NCBI RefSeq assembly: GCF_001547525.1
Contig: NZ_CM003768.1
Coordinates: forward strand, 1,550,001 to 1,614,000
Reading direction: 5' to 3'
Origin: Burkholderia anthina
GTDB taxonomy: Bacteria; Pseudomonadota; Gammaproteobacteria; Burkholderiales; Burkholderiaceae
Length of the DNA stretch: 64,000 nt
Shown here: one piece after another, positions 9,264-17,928 of the stretch
Position numbering within the stretch: position 1 is the first letter of the stretch
How the letters are laid out: the number at the start of each line of letters is the position of its first letter
Made by a program: the position numbers and the translations under genes
The notes under the pieces: generated by a model
What the model saw: the letters and a program-made list of their open reading frames with translations, nothing else
Database searches by the model: none
What the model was told of the DNA's origin: nothing

Positions 9264-9378
9264 TGGTACGCGACAAATGACCGAGTTGATTGTCGACAAT
9301 AATGCGGGGCATGTCGAACGTCTGCAACTGGCCGAATACCGACGGTCTCCCGGCGTTCCCCGGAGATCGGCAATGGTC

Positions 9379-9407
9379 AAAAAAAACCCGCCGCGCAATG
9401 CGGCGGG
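9379..9407 (-). terminator. Rho-independent terminator of the GST gene
   Basis: On the minus strand: stem CCCGCCG, loop CATTGCG, stem CGGCGGG, then eight T residues. It lies 58 bases after the stop of the GST-like gene, the position expected for its terminator. Confidence 0.85.
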
Positions 9408-9464
9408 CGGCGGGCGGCACAAATCATGGGCCGTAGCTCGCACGGCGCGTACCCGCGCAGCGGA

Positions 9465-10169
9465 TCAACCCCGCGCCGGAATATTGAGCCCACGCTCGAC
9501 AGCCGGCCGCGCAACGAACGCGTCGAGCACCCGCTTGACGTTGCGGAATTCGCTGAAGCCCACCAGATCGCCCGCTTCATAGAAGCCAACCAGATTGCGC
9601 ACCCACGGGAAGATCGCGATGTCGGCGATCGTGTACGCATCGCCCATCACCCACTGGCGGTTCGCGAGATGCGCGTCGAGCACGCCGAGCAGGCGCTTCG
9701 ATTCGGCGACGTAGCGGTCGCGCGGGCGCTTGTCCTCATAATCGCGGCCGGCGAACTTGTGGAAGAAGCCGACCTGGCCGAACATCGGCCCGATGCCGCC
9801 CATCTGGAACATCACCCACTGGATCGTCTCGTAGCGGCCCGCGAGATCCTTCGGGATCAACTGGCCCGTCTTGTCCGCCAGATAGATCAGGATCGCGCCC
9901 GATTCGAACAGTGGCAGCGGCTGGCCGTCGGGGCCGTTCGGATCGATGATCGCCGGGATCTTGTTGTTCGGGTTCAGCGACAGGAATTCGGGCGACAACT
10001 GGTCGTTCGTGTCGAAGCGCACGAGGTGCGGCTCGTACGGCAGGCCGGTTTCCTCGAGCATGATCGACACCTTGACGCCGTTCGGCGTCGGCAGCGAGTA
10101 GAGCTGGAGGCGGTCGGGATGCTGGGCCGGCCACTTTTGCGTGATCGGGAAGGCGGACAGATCGGGCAT
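9465..10169 (-). CDS. YghU/YfcG-type glutathione transferase (disulfide-bond reductase)
   Basis: 234 residues with an N-terminal thioredoxin-like domain (YSLPTPNGVKVSIMLEE and NPNNKIPAIID) and an alpha-helical C-terminal GST domain with YTIADIAIFPW. The Thr-Pro-Asn-Gly segment corresponds to the glutathione-contacting loop of the nu-class enzymes YghU and YfcG, which reduce disulfides using two glutathiones. The protein is cytosolic. The ATG at 10169 starts the N-terminal arm (MPDLSAFPITQKW); an in-frame ATG at 10274 is less likely. A strong terminator follows the gene. Confidence 0.87.
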   Translation of the reverse strand: MPDLSAFPITQKWPAQHPDRLQLYSLPTPNGVKVSIMLEETGLPYEPHLVRFDTNDQLSPEFLSLNPNNKIPAIIDPNGPDGQPLPLFESGAILIYLADKTGQLIPKDLAGRYETIQWVMFQMGGIGPMFGQVGFFHKFAGRDYEDKRPRDRYVAESKRLLGVLDAHLANRQWVMGDAYTIADIAIFPWVRNLVGFYEAGDLVGFSEFRNVKRVLDAFVARPAVERGLNIPARG

Positions 10170-10343
10170 GAAGGTTCGCTCGTCGAAGTGAATGATCCAC
10201 GCTGCGTTCGCGCCGCCGCGCTCGCGCACGGTTCGCGGCGCGGCGGCGGGGCGCAGCGCGCCGAAAGCGCCCACTGTAGCCGATCACCGGAATCGATGCA
10301 GGCGCCGGCTGCGCACGTGCCTGCGCCGCGTGGCCCGAAGCCG

Positions 10344-10560
10344 TCAGAAGTTGTGCCGGGGCCCGACCATCGCGGCCGTCGTACCGACGCCCGGCGCGAC
10401 CGGCTGCCCATACATGAGCATCTGGTCCATCATGCGGCGATTGTTCACGTGGCCGACCTGCGCGTAGACCTTCGTCCGCTTCGACGTGCTGTAGTCGGCC
10501 GCGAGGACGACCGCCGTCGACCGGTTTTCAGCATCGACCGCCTCGTCTGGTGCTATGATT
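10344..10560 (-). pseudogene. 3' remnant of an outer-membrane porin gene
   Basis: Reading the minus strand back from the TGA at 10344-10346 gives a porin C-terminus: an alternating beta-strand containing DYSTSKRTKVYAQVGHVNN, then a glycine-rich stretch, and the terminal sequence GPRHNF. SKRTxxYAQVGHVNN and a final phenylalanine are hallmarks of Burkholderia trimeric porins. Only about 70 codons remain. Upstream the frame meets the antitoxin promoter region, with no porin N-terminus and no signal peptide, so the gene is truncated. I read it as a relic left when the neighbouring toxin-antitoxin segment arrived or a deletion occurred. Confidence 0.8.
10551..10559 (+). promoter_or_regulatory. Candidate extended -10 promoter for the antitoxin-toxin pair
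   Basis: TGCTATGAT fits an extended -10 element (TGn-TATGAT) about 75 bases upstream of the antitoxin ATG. No convincing -35 box is visible, which an extended -10 promoter does not strictly need. Confidence 0.35.
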
Positions 10561-10633
10561 TCGAGCGGTGCGGTGCCGCGTGAAAATGCGGACTAAGCCA
10601 CTGATTTGTTATCGTTTTTAATGGAATGCCATC

Positions 10634-10807
10634 ATGGCCCCAAAAAGAAAGGTGCTGTACGGGGTTGAACTGAAACCCCGCACGATTATTCGCCCCACGA
10701 CCGAGGTCAAGGCTTCGACCGAAACCGAGAAAAGCGATGTCCTTCGAGCAGCCCGGAAAGTCATTTCCGAACACCGGGACGTGCTGATCGCATTGAAGGA
10801 CCGCTGA
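10634..10807 (+). CDS. Putative antitoxin of the Doc toxin
   Basis: 57 residues, highly charged and basic (MAPKRKVLYGVELKPRTI at the start), with no recognisable DNA-binding fold; it does not look like Phd. The C-terminal half, rich in alternating charged residues with EKSDVLRAARKVISEHRDVL, is probably helical and could wrap the toxin. The stop is one base before the TTG start of the Doc gene, the coupling expected for an antitoxin-toxin pair. The antitoxin role is inferred from position alone. A second ATG 13 bases upstream is in another frame and leads to a very short peptide. Confidence 0.7.
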   Translation: MAPKRKVLYGVELKPRTIIRPTTEVKASTETEKSDVLRAARKVISEHRDVLIALKDR

Positions 10808-10808
10808 T

Positions 10809-11195
10809 TTGCTGGATCTCGATTACGTCATCACGATCCACGACGAAATCATTCGAGACCTCGGCGGTCTGAGCGGGTTTGCGCATGCCGGGCGTGGCGG
10901 TGTCGAAGCCGCCTTGCACCGGGTTGAAAATCACGTCCATTACGCCGGTCTCGACGACGTGTTCGGCATTGCGGCGACCTATGCCGTCGCGATCGCGCGC
11001 GGCCATGTATTCAATGATGCAAACAAGCGCACCGGGCTGACGTGTGCATTGACGTACATGGAGCGACAAGGCATCTCGATGCCCCGTTTGGCTGATCTCG
11101 AAGATCTCATGGTTGACGTTGCGGACGGCAGCGTCACAAGCGAAGAGCTGGCCGAGTATTTCAGTGCGGTCTGGGAAAGTTCGCTTTCTCGCTGA
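10809..11195 (+). CDS. doc: Death-on-curing (Doc/Fic-fold) toxin
   Basis: 128 residues, typical for Doc. The Fic-type motif HVFNDANKRTG (His66, Phe68, Asp70, Asn72, Lys73) is intact. Known Doc proteins phosphorylate elongation factor Tu and arrest translation. Translation starts at a TTG one base after the stop of the upstream small gene, which would keep toxin output below antitoxin. The pair lies next to a porin gene stub, consistent with a mobile or addiction module. A stem-loop with a T run follows at 11340. Confidence 0.9.
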   Translation: MLDLDYVITIHDEIIRDLGGLSGFAHAGRGGVEAALHRVENHVHYAGLDDVFGIAATYAVAIARGHVFNDANKRTGLTCALTYMERQGISMPRLADLEDLMVDVADGSVTSEELAEYFSAVWESSLSR

Positions 11196-11339
11196 AGCGC
11201 CCCACGGATTCATTCTTCTGCGGTGCTGCCGCAGTAACTGCCCATCGGTCATTCCGCAGACTGTCGCTCGAAAGCATCACGCTCTCGCTGCTCATACGTT
11301 GACATATGACGTCTTAACAGCACTGACTGACATACCGGG

Positions 11340-11371
11340 GCTTCCTAGGCATGCTGTTACGGAAGCTTTTT
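11340..11371 (+). terminator. Possible terminator after doc
   Basis: GCTTCC and GGAAGC pair across a 15-base loop and are followed by TTTTT. The stem is short, so strength is uncertain. It lies within the 288-bp gap between doc and the ABC transporter, in which I see no gene. Confidence 0.45.
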
Positions 11372-11483
11372 GTCAGGGAAAGTCCCGCCCCGCATCCCGC
11401 GGTTTTTTGTTGACCGACATCGTATAACGCCGTCATGATTTCCTGACAAGAAAGGTCCCATCCACCGACCGAAGTGAGGAGAC

Positions 11484-12650
11484 ATGAACACCACCCCGAT
11501 CGCTCGCCGTGTCCGCCGGATCGCACTCGCACTGGGCTTCGCGCTGTCGGCCGCCGCGGCCGTTGCCGCCCCCGTATCGCTGAACATCGTCGACGTCGCA
11601 GGCAACCTGCAGCTCACGCAGAAGGCCATCGAGGCGTTCAAGGAGAAGAACCCGAATCTCGTCGCGAACGTCACGTTCACGAACGCGCCCGCGCCGCAGT
11701 TGCCGGGCAAGATCAAGGCGATGCAGGCGGCGGGGCGCGCCGACATCGACCTCGTGCTGACGGGCACCGACGCGCTCGCCGCCGGCATCGAGCAGAACCT
11801 GTGGCAGAAGCTGCTGCCCGACAACGCGGCCGCGCTCCCCGGTGTGCTCGACAAATACGCGCCCGGCCCGCGCAAGATGCAGGATCTCGCGCAAGGCTAC
11901 GGCCTCGAGGTCACCTACATGCCGGCCGGCCCGCTGCTCGAATACAACCCGGCGAAGGTCAGCGACCCGCCGAAGACGCCCGACCAGCTGCTCGCGTGGT
12001 GCAAGGCGCACCCGAACAAGCTGATCTATGCGCGCCCGGCGAACTCCGGCCCCGGCCGCACGTTCCTGATGGGGCTGCCGTACGTGCTCGGCGACAAGAG
12101 TCCGCAGGACCCGATCAACGGCTGGGACAAGACCTGGGCGTTCCTGAAACAGTTGAACGAATGCGTGCCGTACTACCCGGGCGGCACGTCGGCGGTGATG
12201 AAGGAGCTCGGCGAAGGCACGCGCGACATGACCGTGACCGTCACCGGCTGGGATCTCAACCCGCGCGCGCTCGGCATCGTGCCGGCCGAATTCAAGATCC
12301 AGGCGTTCGACAACATGACGTGGGTCAACGACGCGCACTACATGGTGATCCCGAAGGGCGTGCCCAAGGAAAAGCTCGACGTGCTGTTCAAGCTGATGAA
12401 CTTCCTGCTGGAACCGGCGCAGCAGGCGATGACCTACGACGACGGGTATTTCTATCCGGGCCCGGCGGTGAAGGGCGTGACGCTCGAGATGGCACCCGCG
12501 CACAGCCAGGAAGTCGTGCGCAAGTTCGGCCGCCCCGAATACGCGAAGCTGCTCGCCGATCGTCCTCACGTGCAGCCGCTCAACGCGCAGGCGATGGTCG
12601 CCGCGTTCCAGAAATGGGATCGCGAGATCGGTTCGCAGAAATCGAAGTGA
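11484..12650 (+). CDS. ABC transporter periplasmic solute-binding protein (polyamine type)
   Basis: 388 residues with an Arg-rich n-region, a hydrophobic core and an Ala-rich cleavage zone near residue 29, so it is exported. The rest is a family 1 (PotD/AfuA-like) binding protein: VLTGTDALAAGIEQNLWQKL, then TDALAAG-type pocket segments and a long C-terminal helical part. The gene is followed by an ATPase and two permeases on the same strand. Spermidine/putrescine-like or phosphonate-like substrates are both possible; I cannot tell which. GAGGAG precedes the ATG. Confidence 0.87.
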   Translation: MNTTPIARRVRRIALALGFALSAAAAVAAPVSLNIVDVAGNLQLTQKAIEAFKEKNPNLVANVTFTNAPAPQLPGKIKAMQAAGRADIDLVLTGTDALAAGIEQNLWQKLLPDNAAALPGVLDKYAPGPRKMQDLAQGYGLEVTYMPAGPLLEYNPAKVSDPPKTPDQLLAWCKAHPNKLIYARPANSGPGRTFLMGLPYVLGDKSPQDPINGWDKTWAFLKQLNECVPYYPGGTSAVMKELGEGTRDMTVTVTGWDLNPRALGIVPAEFKIQAFDNMTWVNDAHYMVIPKGVPKEKLDVLFKLMNFLLEPAQQAMTYDDGYFYPGPAVKGVTLEMAPAHSQEVVRKFGRPEYAKLLADRPHVQPLNAQAMVAAFQKWDREIGSQKSK

Positions 12651-12699
12651 CGCCTGAACCGGCGGGCGCCGCGGCGTCCGCGTCGATGGAGTTCGTGGA

Positions 12700-13779
12700 A
12701 TGAAGCACAGTTTCGAACGGTTGCGGCTCGACGGCGTGTGCCGCAGTTTCACCAATGCGCAAGGCGCGCAGGTCGCCGCGCTGGACGGGCTCGACCTCGA
12801 GATCCGGCGCGGCGAGTTCATCGCGCTGCTCGGCCCGTCGGGCTGCGGCAAATCGACCGCGCTGAACTGCATCGCGGGGCTGCAGCCGCTCACGCGCGGC
12901 GGCATCTGGCTCGACGACACGCGCATCGACGTGCTGCCGCCCGAGCGTCGCGGCTTCGGCATGGTGTTCCAGAACTACGCGCTGTTCCCGCACATGTCGG
13001 TGCTCGACAACGTCGGCTTCGGCCTCAAGATGCGCGGCGTGCCGAAGCAGGAAACGCGGCGGCGCGCGCAGCAGGCGCTCGAGCTCGTGCAGCTCGTCGG
13101 TCACGAAGGCAAGCTGCCCGGGCAGTTGTCGGGCGGGCAGCAGCAGCGCGTCGCGATCGCGCGTGCGATCGTGATCGAGCCGCCGCTCGTGCTGATGGAC
13201 GAGCCGCTGTCGAACCTGGACACGAAGCTGCGCATCGAGATGCGCGCGGAGATCCGCCGCATCCACACGCAGCTCGAACGCGCGACGATCTACGTGACGC
13301 ACGACCAGGACGAGGCGCTGTCGATGGCCGACCGTATCGTCGTGATGAAGGAGGGCGTCGTGCAGCAGGTCGCGTCGCCGAAAGACGTCTACACGCGCCC
13401 GCACAATCTGCATGTCGCGCGCTTCATGGGCTATCGCAACGTGCTGCCGTTCACGCTCGAAGGCATGGCCAGCGATTACGTGAACGTCGCGTCGGGCGGC
13501 GTGCGCCTCGCGGGCGTGCCGATGGCCGGCTTCGACGCGAAGGAGGTCGTCGTCGCGCTACGCCCCGACGACATCGAGCGCGCGGAACAAGGCGCCGACA
13601 ATGCATTCGACGCGACCGTCGAGACGGTCGAGTACGGCGGGCGCGACTCGCTGATCCGCGCGATCACGCCGTTCGGCGCGATCTGGGCGCGCGTGGCCGG
13701 CGAGTTCACGGAAGGCGAGCGCTTGAGGCTGCGCGTGGCGCCGGCGCGCACGCTCGTCTATGCGGGAGACGGGCAATGA
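12700..13779 (+). CDS. ABC transporter ATP-binding protein (PotA-like)
   Basis: 359 residues. Walker A GPSGCGKST, the signature LSGGQQQRVAIARAI, Walker B VLMDEPLSNLD and the switch His in YVTHDQDEALS are intact. The C-terminal third (from about 240) is a TOBE domain that in this family contacts substrate or regulates. It energises import together with the two permeases that follow. The ATG at 12700 lies 49 bases after the binding-protein stop, so the four genes form one operon. Confidence 0.93.
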   Translation: MKHSFERLRLDGVCRSFTNAQGAQVAALDGLDLEIRRGEFIALLGPSGCGKSTALNCIAGLQPLTRGGIWLDDTRIDVLPPERRGFGMVFQNYALFPHMSVLDNVGFGLKMRGVPKQETRRRAQQALELVQLVGHEGKLPGQLSGGQQQRVAIARAIVIEPPLVLMDEPLSNLDTKLRIEMRAEIRRIHTQLERATIYVTHDQDEALSMADRIVVMKEGVVQQVASPKDVYTRPHNLHVARFMGYRNVLPFTLEGMASDYVNVASGGVRLAGVPMAGFDAKEVVVALRPDDIERAEQGADNAFDATVETVEYGGRDSLIRAITPFGAIWARVAGEFTEGERLRLRVAPARTLVYAGDGQ

Positions 13780-13828
13780 ACGGGCTGCGCCACGCGGCGC
13801 GCGCGGCGGCGTCCCGCCCGGAGGCCGC

Positions 13829-14701
13829 ATGAGCACGCTCGCGACCGGCGGCGCGGCGCGCGACGCGAAAGCCTGGCTCGTCACGCCGGCGCTCGCGTTC
13901 ATCGCCGCGCTGTTCATCTATCCGTTCGCGTACGGCCTCGTGCTGTCGTTCCAGCCGATGAACGGCGGCGGCGCGCTTGCGAACTACGTGCAGTTCTTCA
14001 CCGACACGGCGATGTGGCCGACCGTGCTCGTCACGCTCAAGCTCGCGGTGCCGGCCACACTGCTCAACGTCGGCATCGCGGTGCCGGTCGCGTTCGCGCT
14101 GCGCCGCCATTCGCCGTACCAGAAGTTCGTCACGACGCTGCTCGTGATTCCCGTCACGCTCGGCACGGTGCTCGTCGCCGACGGGATGCTCACGTACTTC
14201 GGGCCGAACGGCTGGTTTCCGCAGGCGCTGCAGGGGCTGCACCTGTACACCGACGAAGTGCGCCTCACGCACAACTACTGGGGCGTGCTGCTGTCGCTGA
14301 TCGTGTCGGGCTTTCCGTTCGCGTTCCTGCTGATGCTGTCGTACATCAGCGGCATCGATCCGACGCTCGCGCGCGCGGCCGCGACGCTCGGCGCGAACCC
14401 GTGGCAGCAGTTCCGGCAGATCTACCTGCCGCTGCTCGTGCCGGGGCTCACGATGGCCGCGTGCCTGTCGTTCGTGCAGGCGTTCTCGGTGTTCCCGTCG
14501 GCCGTGTTGCTCGGCGCGCCGGCCGGGCCGACGCGCGTGATCTCGATCGCGGCGGCCGAAGCCGCGTTCGAAAGCTACGACTATTCGCTCGCATCGGCGA
14601 TCGCGATCGTGATGGGCTTCGCGCAGTTGCTGGTGGTCGCGTCGATGCTCGGCGCGCGCCGCTTCTTCTACACGGGTGCGGTAACGGGAGGCAAGGGCTG
14701 A
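13829..14701 (+). CDS. ABC transporter permease (PotB-like)
   Basis: 290 residues with about six membrane spans. The EAA-type cytoplasmic loop is visible as ARAAATLGANPWQQFRQIYL, the ATPase contact of MetI-like permeases. I chose the ATG at 13829 (GGAGG seven bases upstream); the frame is open further upstream but overlaps the ATPase gene. The TGA overlaps the next ATG by one base, so the two permeases are co-translated. Confidence 0.9.
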   Translation: MSTLATGGAARDAKAWLVTPALAFIAALFIYPFAYGLVLSFQPMNGGGALANYVQFFTDTAMWPTVLVTLKLAVPATLLNVGIAVPVAFALRRHSPYQKFVTTLLVIPVTLGTVLVADGMLTYFGPNGWFPQALQGLHLYTDEVRLTHNYWGVLLSLIVSGFPFAFLLMLSYISGIDPTLARAAATLGANPWQQFRQIYLPLLVPGLTMAACLSFVQAFSVFPSAVLLGAPAGPTRVISIAAAEAAFESYDYSLASAIAIVMGFAQLLVVASMLGARRFFYTGAVTGGKG

Positions 14702-15624
14702 TGGCGACCGACAATCATGCCGCTCGCACGTGGCCGCCGAAGCACGACGCCCCCGATGCGCGGCCCGTCGATGCAAGGAAACCGCACCGGATGAAAAGCA
14801 ATCTCGCCGGCCGCGCATGGAAGGCGCTCGTGTGGGGGCTGATGGCGTTCTTCCTGCTGAACGTGATGCTGCTGATCGCGACCGTCGCGGTGAACTCGGT
14901 CGCGACGCGCTGGTTCGGCACGCCGCTGCCGCAGGGCTTCACGCTGCACTGGTATGCGAAGGCATGGGAGGATTTCCAGCTCGCGAGCGTGCTGTGGGTG
15001 ACCGTCGAGGTCGTCGGCGCGGTCGTGCTGCTGTCGATCGCGCTCGGCGTGCCGGCCGCGTATGCGCTCGCGCGCGTGCAGTTTCGCGGCAAGCGCTTCG
15101 CGCTGCTGGTGTTCCTGCTGCCGCTGATGGTGCCGCCCGTCACCTACGGGATCCCGATGGCGACCGTGATGTACAAGATCGGGCTCGCGGGCACGCTGCC
15201 GGGCGTGATCCTCGCGAATCTCGTGCCGGCGCTGCCGTTCGTGATCCTCGTGATGACGCCGTTCATCGAGCAGATCGATCCGAACCTCGAAGCCGCCGCG
15301 CGCACCTTCGGCGCGAACACGTGGCGCTATTTCCGCTACGTGCTGCTGCCGCTGCTGGTGCCCGGCATGCTCGCGGCCGGGTTGCTCGTGCTCGTGCGCA
15401 CGATCGGGATGTTCGAGCTGACGTTCTTCACCGCGGGTCCGAGCACGCAGACGCTCGTCGTCGCGCTGTATTACGCGGTGTTCTCGACCGGCGTGCGCGC
15501 GCCGCAGTCGATCGACGCGATGGCGATGATCTACATGGCGATCACGCTCGTGTGGGTCGTGATCGCGCTGCAGTTCGTCAGCCCGACGCAACTCGTGAGC
15601 CGCGTGAAGCAGGAACGGCAGTAG
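14701..15624 (+). CDS. ABC transporter permease (PotC-like)
   Basis: 307 residues. After a polar N-terminal tail of about 35 residues come about six membrane spans. The EAA loop reads EAAARTFGANTWRYFRYVLL. It forms the second half of the membrane pore with the preceding permease. The start ATG overlaps the previous stop (TGATG); an internal ATG at 14791 (MKSNLAGRAWK) would give a shorter N-terminus more like the family and is a real alternative. Last gene of the four-gene importer operon. Confidence 0.9.
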   Translation: MATDNHAARTWPPKHDAPDARPVDARKPHRMKSNLAGRAWKALVWGLMAFFLLNVMLLIATVAVNSVATRWFGTPLPQGFTLHWYAKAWEDFQLASVLWVTVEVVGAVVLLSIALGVPAAYALARVQFRGKRFALLVFLLPLMVPPVTYGIPMATVMYKIGLAGTLPGVILANLVPALPFVILVMTPFIEQIDPNLEAAARTFGANTWRYFRYVLLPLLVPGMLAAGLLVLVRTIGMFELTFFTAGPSTQTLVVALYYAVFSTGVRAPQSIDAMAMIYMAITLVWVVIALQFVSPTQLVSRVKQERQ

Positions 15625-15754
15625 GCCAGGGCGTCGCACGATCGCGCGCGGGCGCCGTGTCGCCCAGCCGCCGTGCAATTGGTTACAAATGGATACCGCG
15701 CACGACGCGCGGACGTTGCAGACTACGCGGCGTTCACCCGATCGACGGATATCC

Positions 15755-16192
15755 ATGAAGTTTCAACTGCTGCTGACCCTCGCCGGCGCGTCGACGCTGC
15801 TGGCCGCCTGCAACCTGCTTCACGACGGTCCCGGATCGAGCGACGTCGACGCCGCCGTGCGCCGCGCGCTCGAAGCGGAAAACCACGGCGGGCTGAACGC
15901 GCTGTTCGGCCAGCCGCTGCCCGTTTCGGCCGACGTCGTATCGGCGAAACCCGACGGTGACTGCAAGAAGCTCGGCGATCGCACGTACTCGTGCGACGTC
16001 GTGGTCACGTGGCGCAACGCCGATTACTCGCCGTCGCGCGCGAACCTGACCTTCGTGAAGGCGGCCGACGGCTCATGGCAGACGTCGGGCGTCGACGCGG
16101 CGCTCGTGACGGGCACCGCGAAGTCGCTGATCGACCATATCGGCAAGGCGTGGCCGGGCAATGCGGCGAGTGGCGCTTCGGCGCCGCAGTGA
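15755..16192 (+). CDS. Small lipoprotein, function unknown
   Basis: 145 residues. The N-terminus MKFQLLLTLAGASTLLAAC is a lipoprotein signal with a lipobox ending at Cys19, so the mature protein is lipid-anchored, probably in the outer membrane. Two cysteines in DGDCKKLGDRTYSCDVVVTW may form a disulfide. The second half is a small beta-rich domain resembling secreted proteins of unknown function. The ATG at 15755 fits the signal peptide; an earlier ATG at 15689 would bury it. It stands alone. Confidence 0.75.
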   Translation: MKFQLLLTLAGASTLLAACNLLHDGPGSSDVDAAVRRALEAENHGGLNALFGQPLPVSADVVSAKPDGDCKKLGDRTYSCDVVVTWRNADYSPSRANLTFVKAADGSWQTSGVDAALVTGTAKSLIDHIGKAWPGNAASGASAPQ

Positions 16193-16356
16193 CGCGCCGG
16201 CGGCGAGCCTTCTTCTCCTTCCTCGTTTATGCGGCCCCATCCGCGCGGGCCGCGGTGACATGTTTTTGATGAAAGGGCGCGACCATCGCGCCTATCTTGA
16301 TTTGAACGCATCCTCGGTATGCGGGCAGGATTATAGGGAAAACCCTTATCTCAAGG

Positions 16357-16362
16357 TATAAT
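16357..16362 (+). promoter_or_regulatory. Candidate -10 box of the small membrane protein gene
   Basis: TATAAT lies 27 bases upstream of the ATG at 16389, within a short AT-rich stretch. The best -35 candidates upstream are poor, so this is a weak call. Confidence 0.4.
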
Positions 16363-16388
16363 TCCGGGCTGAGAGAAAGGTCAAGATC

Positions 16389-16601
16389 ATGCCTGAACGT
16401 TTCCAAGCCCTTGAAAAATTTGTGTTTTCCCTCGTCGTGATGTCCGCGGTCGTGTGCTCGGCCTTCCTCGCGTACGAGCGTCACCCCGAGATCAAGATCG
16501 CGCTGCACGAAGGCGAGGCGCTGATGCGCGAGAGCGCCAAGTACTCGGTCATCTGCTCGCCGTCGAAGGTCGACCCTTGCGTCGAGATGTCCGCCTACTG
16601 A
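16389..16601 (+). CDS. Small single-pass membrane protein, function unknown
   Basis: 70 residues. One hydrophobic segment (about residues 9-28, FVFSLVVMSAVVCSAFLAYE) is followed by a polar tail of about 40 residues with two cysteines (CSPSKVDPC), which would be periplasmic if the N-terminus is inside. GAGAAAGG lies upstream of the ATG. I do not recognise a family. A strong GC hairpin without a T run (16765-16793) lies downstream. Confidence 0.6.
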   Translation: MPERFQALEKFVFSLVVMSAVVCSAFLAYERHPEIKIALHEGEALMRESAKYSVICSPSKVDPCVEMSAY

Positions 16602-16764
16602 GCCGGTTTTCCGCTTTTCGGACTGGCCTGATATCGACATCCTTGCCGGTCTGAACGCGTTGAAGTAGCGCCCATCAGATAGTCGGAAACCCGCCGCCAG
16701 ACAGGGCCGAGGCACGAACCCTTCACGTGCCGGGTCGCTGGCGCAAGCAGCCCCGCATTCAGTC

Positions 16765-16793
16765 GGCCCCGCTTCGAGCAATCGAGCGGGGCC
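16765..16793. repeat. GC-rich inverted repeat between convergent genes
   Basis: GGCCCCGCTTCGA and TCGAGCGGGGCC pair around a four-base loop with one bulge. It lies just after the stop of the minus-strand dehydrogenase and downstream of the small plus-strand gene. No T run follows on either strand, so it may act as an RNA 3' end stabiliser rather than a classical terminator. Confidence 0.5.
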
Positions 16794-16809
16794 GTTCCGT
16801 TCGTGCGTG

Positions 16810-17775
16810 TCACACGACATGCCGCGGCTCGCCGCCGACGAACGCGGCGACGTTGTCAACGAGCTGATCGGCCAGCGTCTGCATTGCCTCGTCGCTCGCC
16901 CACGCGACATGCGGCGTCAGGATGAACGCCGGATGCGACAGGATCGCGTGAAACGGATGCGCGGCCGGCAGCGGCTCCTGCGTGACGACGTCGAACCCCG
17001 CGCCCGCGATCTGCCCCGACTGCAACGCCTCGACGAGCGCGCTTTCGTCCACGAGCCCGCCGCGCGCGGTATTGATCAGCAGCGGCCGGCGCGCCATTCG
17101 CGCGAATGCGCGGGCGTCGATCAGGTGCCGCGTCGCGGGCGTGAGCGGGCAGTGCAGCGTGATCACGTCGCTGTCGCGCAGCAGCGTGTCGAACGGTGCA
17201 TGGCCGTCGCGCGCGGTGTCGCCGTGTGCCGCGAACAGCACGCGCATGTCGAGCGCCCGCGCGATGGCGGCCACCGCGCGCCCGAGCACGCCGTCGCCCA
17301 CGATCCCGAGCGTCGTACCGGCCAGGTCGCGAATCGGGTGATCGAAAAAGCAGAACTGTCCGCTGTCGAGCCAACGCCCCGCGCGCACCGCGTCGCGATA
17401 AGCGACGAGGCTGCGACGCAGCGCGAAGATCAGCGCGAACGTGTGCTCGGGCACCGTGCGCACCGCATAGCCGCGAATATTGCTCACGACGATCCCGCGT
17501 GCCGCGCACGCATCGAGATCGACGATGTCGGTGCCGGTCGCGGCGATCGCGATCATCCGTATCTGCCGCGCATCGGCGAGGGCCGTCGCGTCGAGCCGCA
17601 CCTTGTTCGTCACGACGATGTGCGCGTCGCGGATGCGCGCCGCGACCTCGTGCGCGGCCGTCCGGTCGAATGTCTGCAAGGCGTGCGGAAACGGAAATCG
17701 TTTCAGCACGGTCTGCGGCGACAGCGTCGCCCGGTCGAGGAACACGATCTTCGCGGGAGCGGAAACGGAAAACAT
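16810..17775 (-). CDS. D-2-hydroxyacid dehydrogenase (glycerate/hydroxypyruvate reductase-like)
   Basis: 321 residues, normal for the family. The NAD(P)-binding motif GIVGDGVLG (157-165) and the catalytic triad Arg238 (NTARGGLVDE), Glu267 (TQEPL) and His289 (TPHVAW) are all present. It interconverts a 2-keto acid and a D-2-hydroxy acid in the cytosol. It is divergent from the CoA-transferase at 18034, with two CTTTCC/GGAAAG inverted repeats in the gap, so it probably belongs to the same acid-utilisation locus. The exact substrate is unknown. Confidence 0.9.
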   Translation of the reverse strand: MFSVSAPAKIVFLDRATLSPQTVLKRFPFPHALQTFDRTAAHEVAARIRDAHIVVTNKVRLDATALADARQIRMIAIAATGTDIVDLDACAARGIVVSNIRGYAVRTVPEHTFALIFALRRSLVAYRDAVRAGRWLDSGQFCFFDHPIRDLAGTTLGIVGDGVLGRAVAAIARALDMRVLFAAHGDTARDGHAPFDTLLRDSDVITLHCPLTPATRHLIDARAFARMARRPLLINTARGGLVDESALVEALQSGQIAGAGFDVVTQEPLPAAHPFHAILSHPAFILTPHVAWASDEAMQTLADQLVDNVAAFVGGEPRHVV

Positions 17776-17866
17776 GGCGGTCTCGCTGGCAGGCGCCCGA
17801 TGGCGCGGAACGGCCTCGATTCTGCCGGCGGCGCGCGCGCCGTCGTTTGACCGTTGCGCGAGCGCG

Positions 17867-17883
17867 CTTTCCCGGATGGAAAG
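17867..17883. promoter_or_regulatory. CTTTCC-N5-GGAAAG inverted repeat (possible operator)
   Basis: CTTTCC CGGAT GGAAAG is a perfect 6-5-6 inverted repeat in the divergent gap between the dehydrogenase and CoA-transferase genes. A longer version of the same half-site lies at 17929-17949, and a related one upstream of the MFS gene at 24391. Confidence 0.45.
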
Positions 17884-17928
17884 GCTGGCGCGTCCCGCTT
17901 GGCCGATACCGCGCTCGCGCCGTCGCCT

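Noticed and set aside
10634..10657. SV40-like nuclear localisation sequence (PKRKV) in the small antitoxin
   Set aside because: Chance basic cluster in a bacterial protein; no sign of a eukaryotic target.
16024..16361. Possible gene antisense to the lipoprotein end
   Set aside because: No start-site support or motif; the lipobox on the plus strand is convincing.
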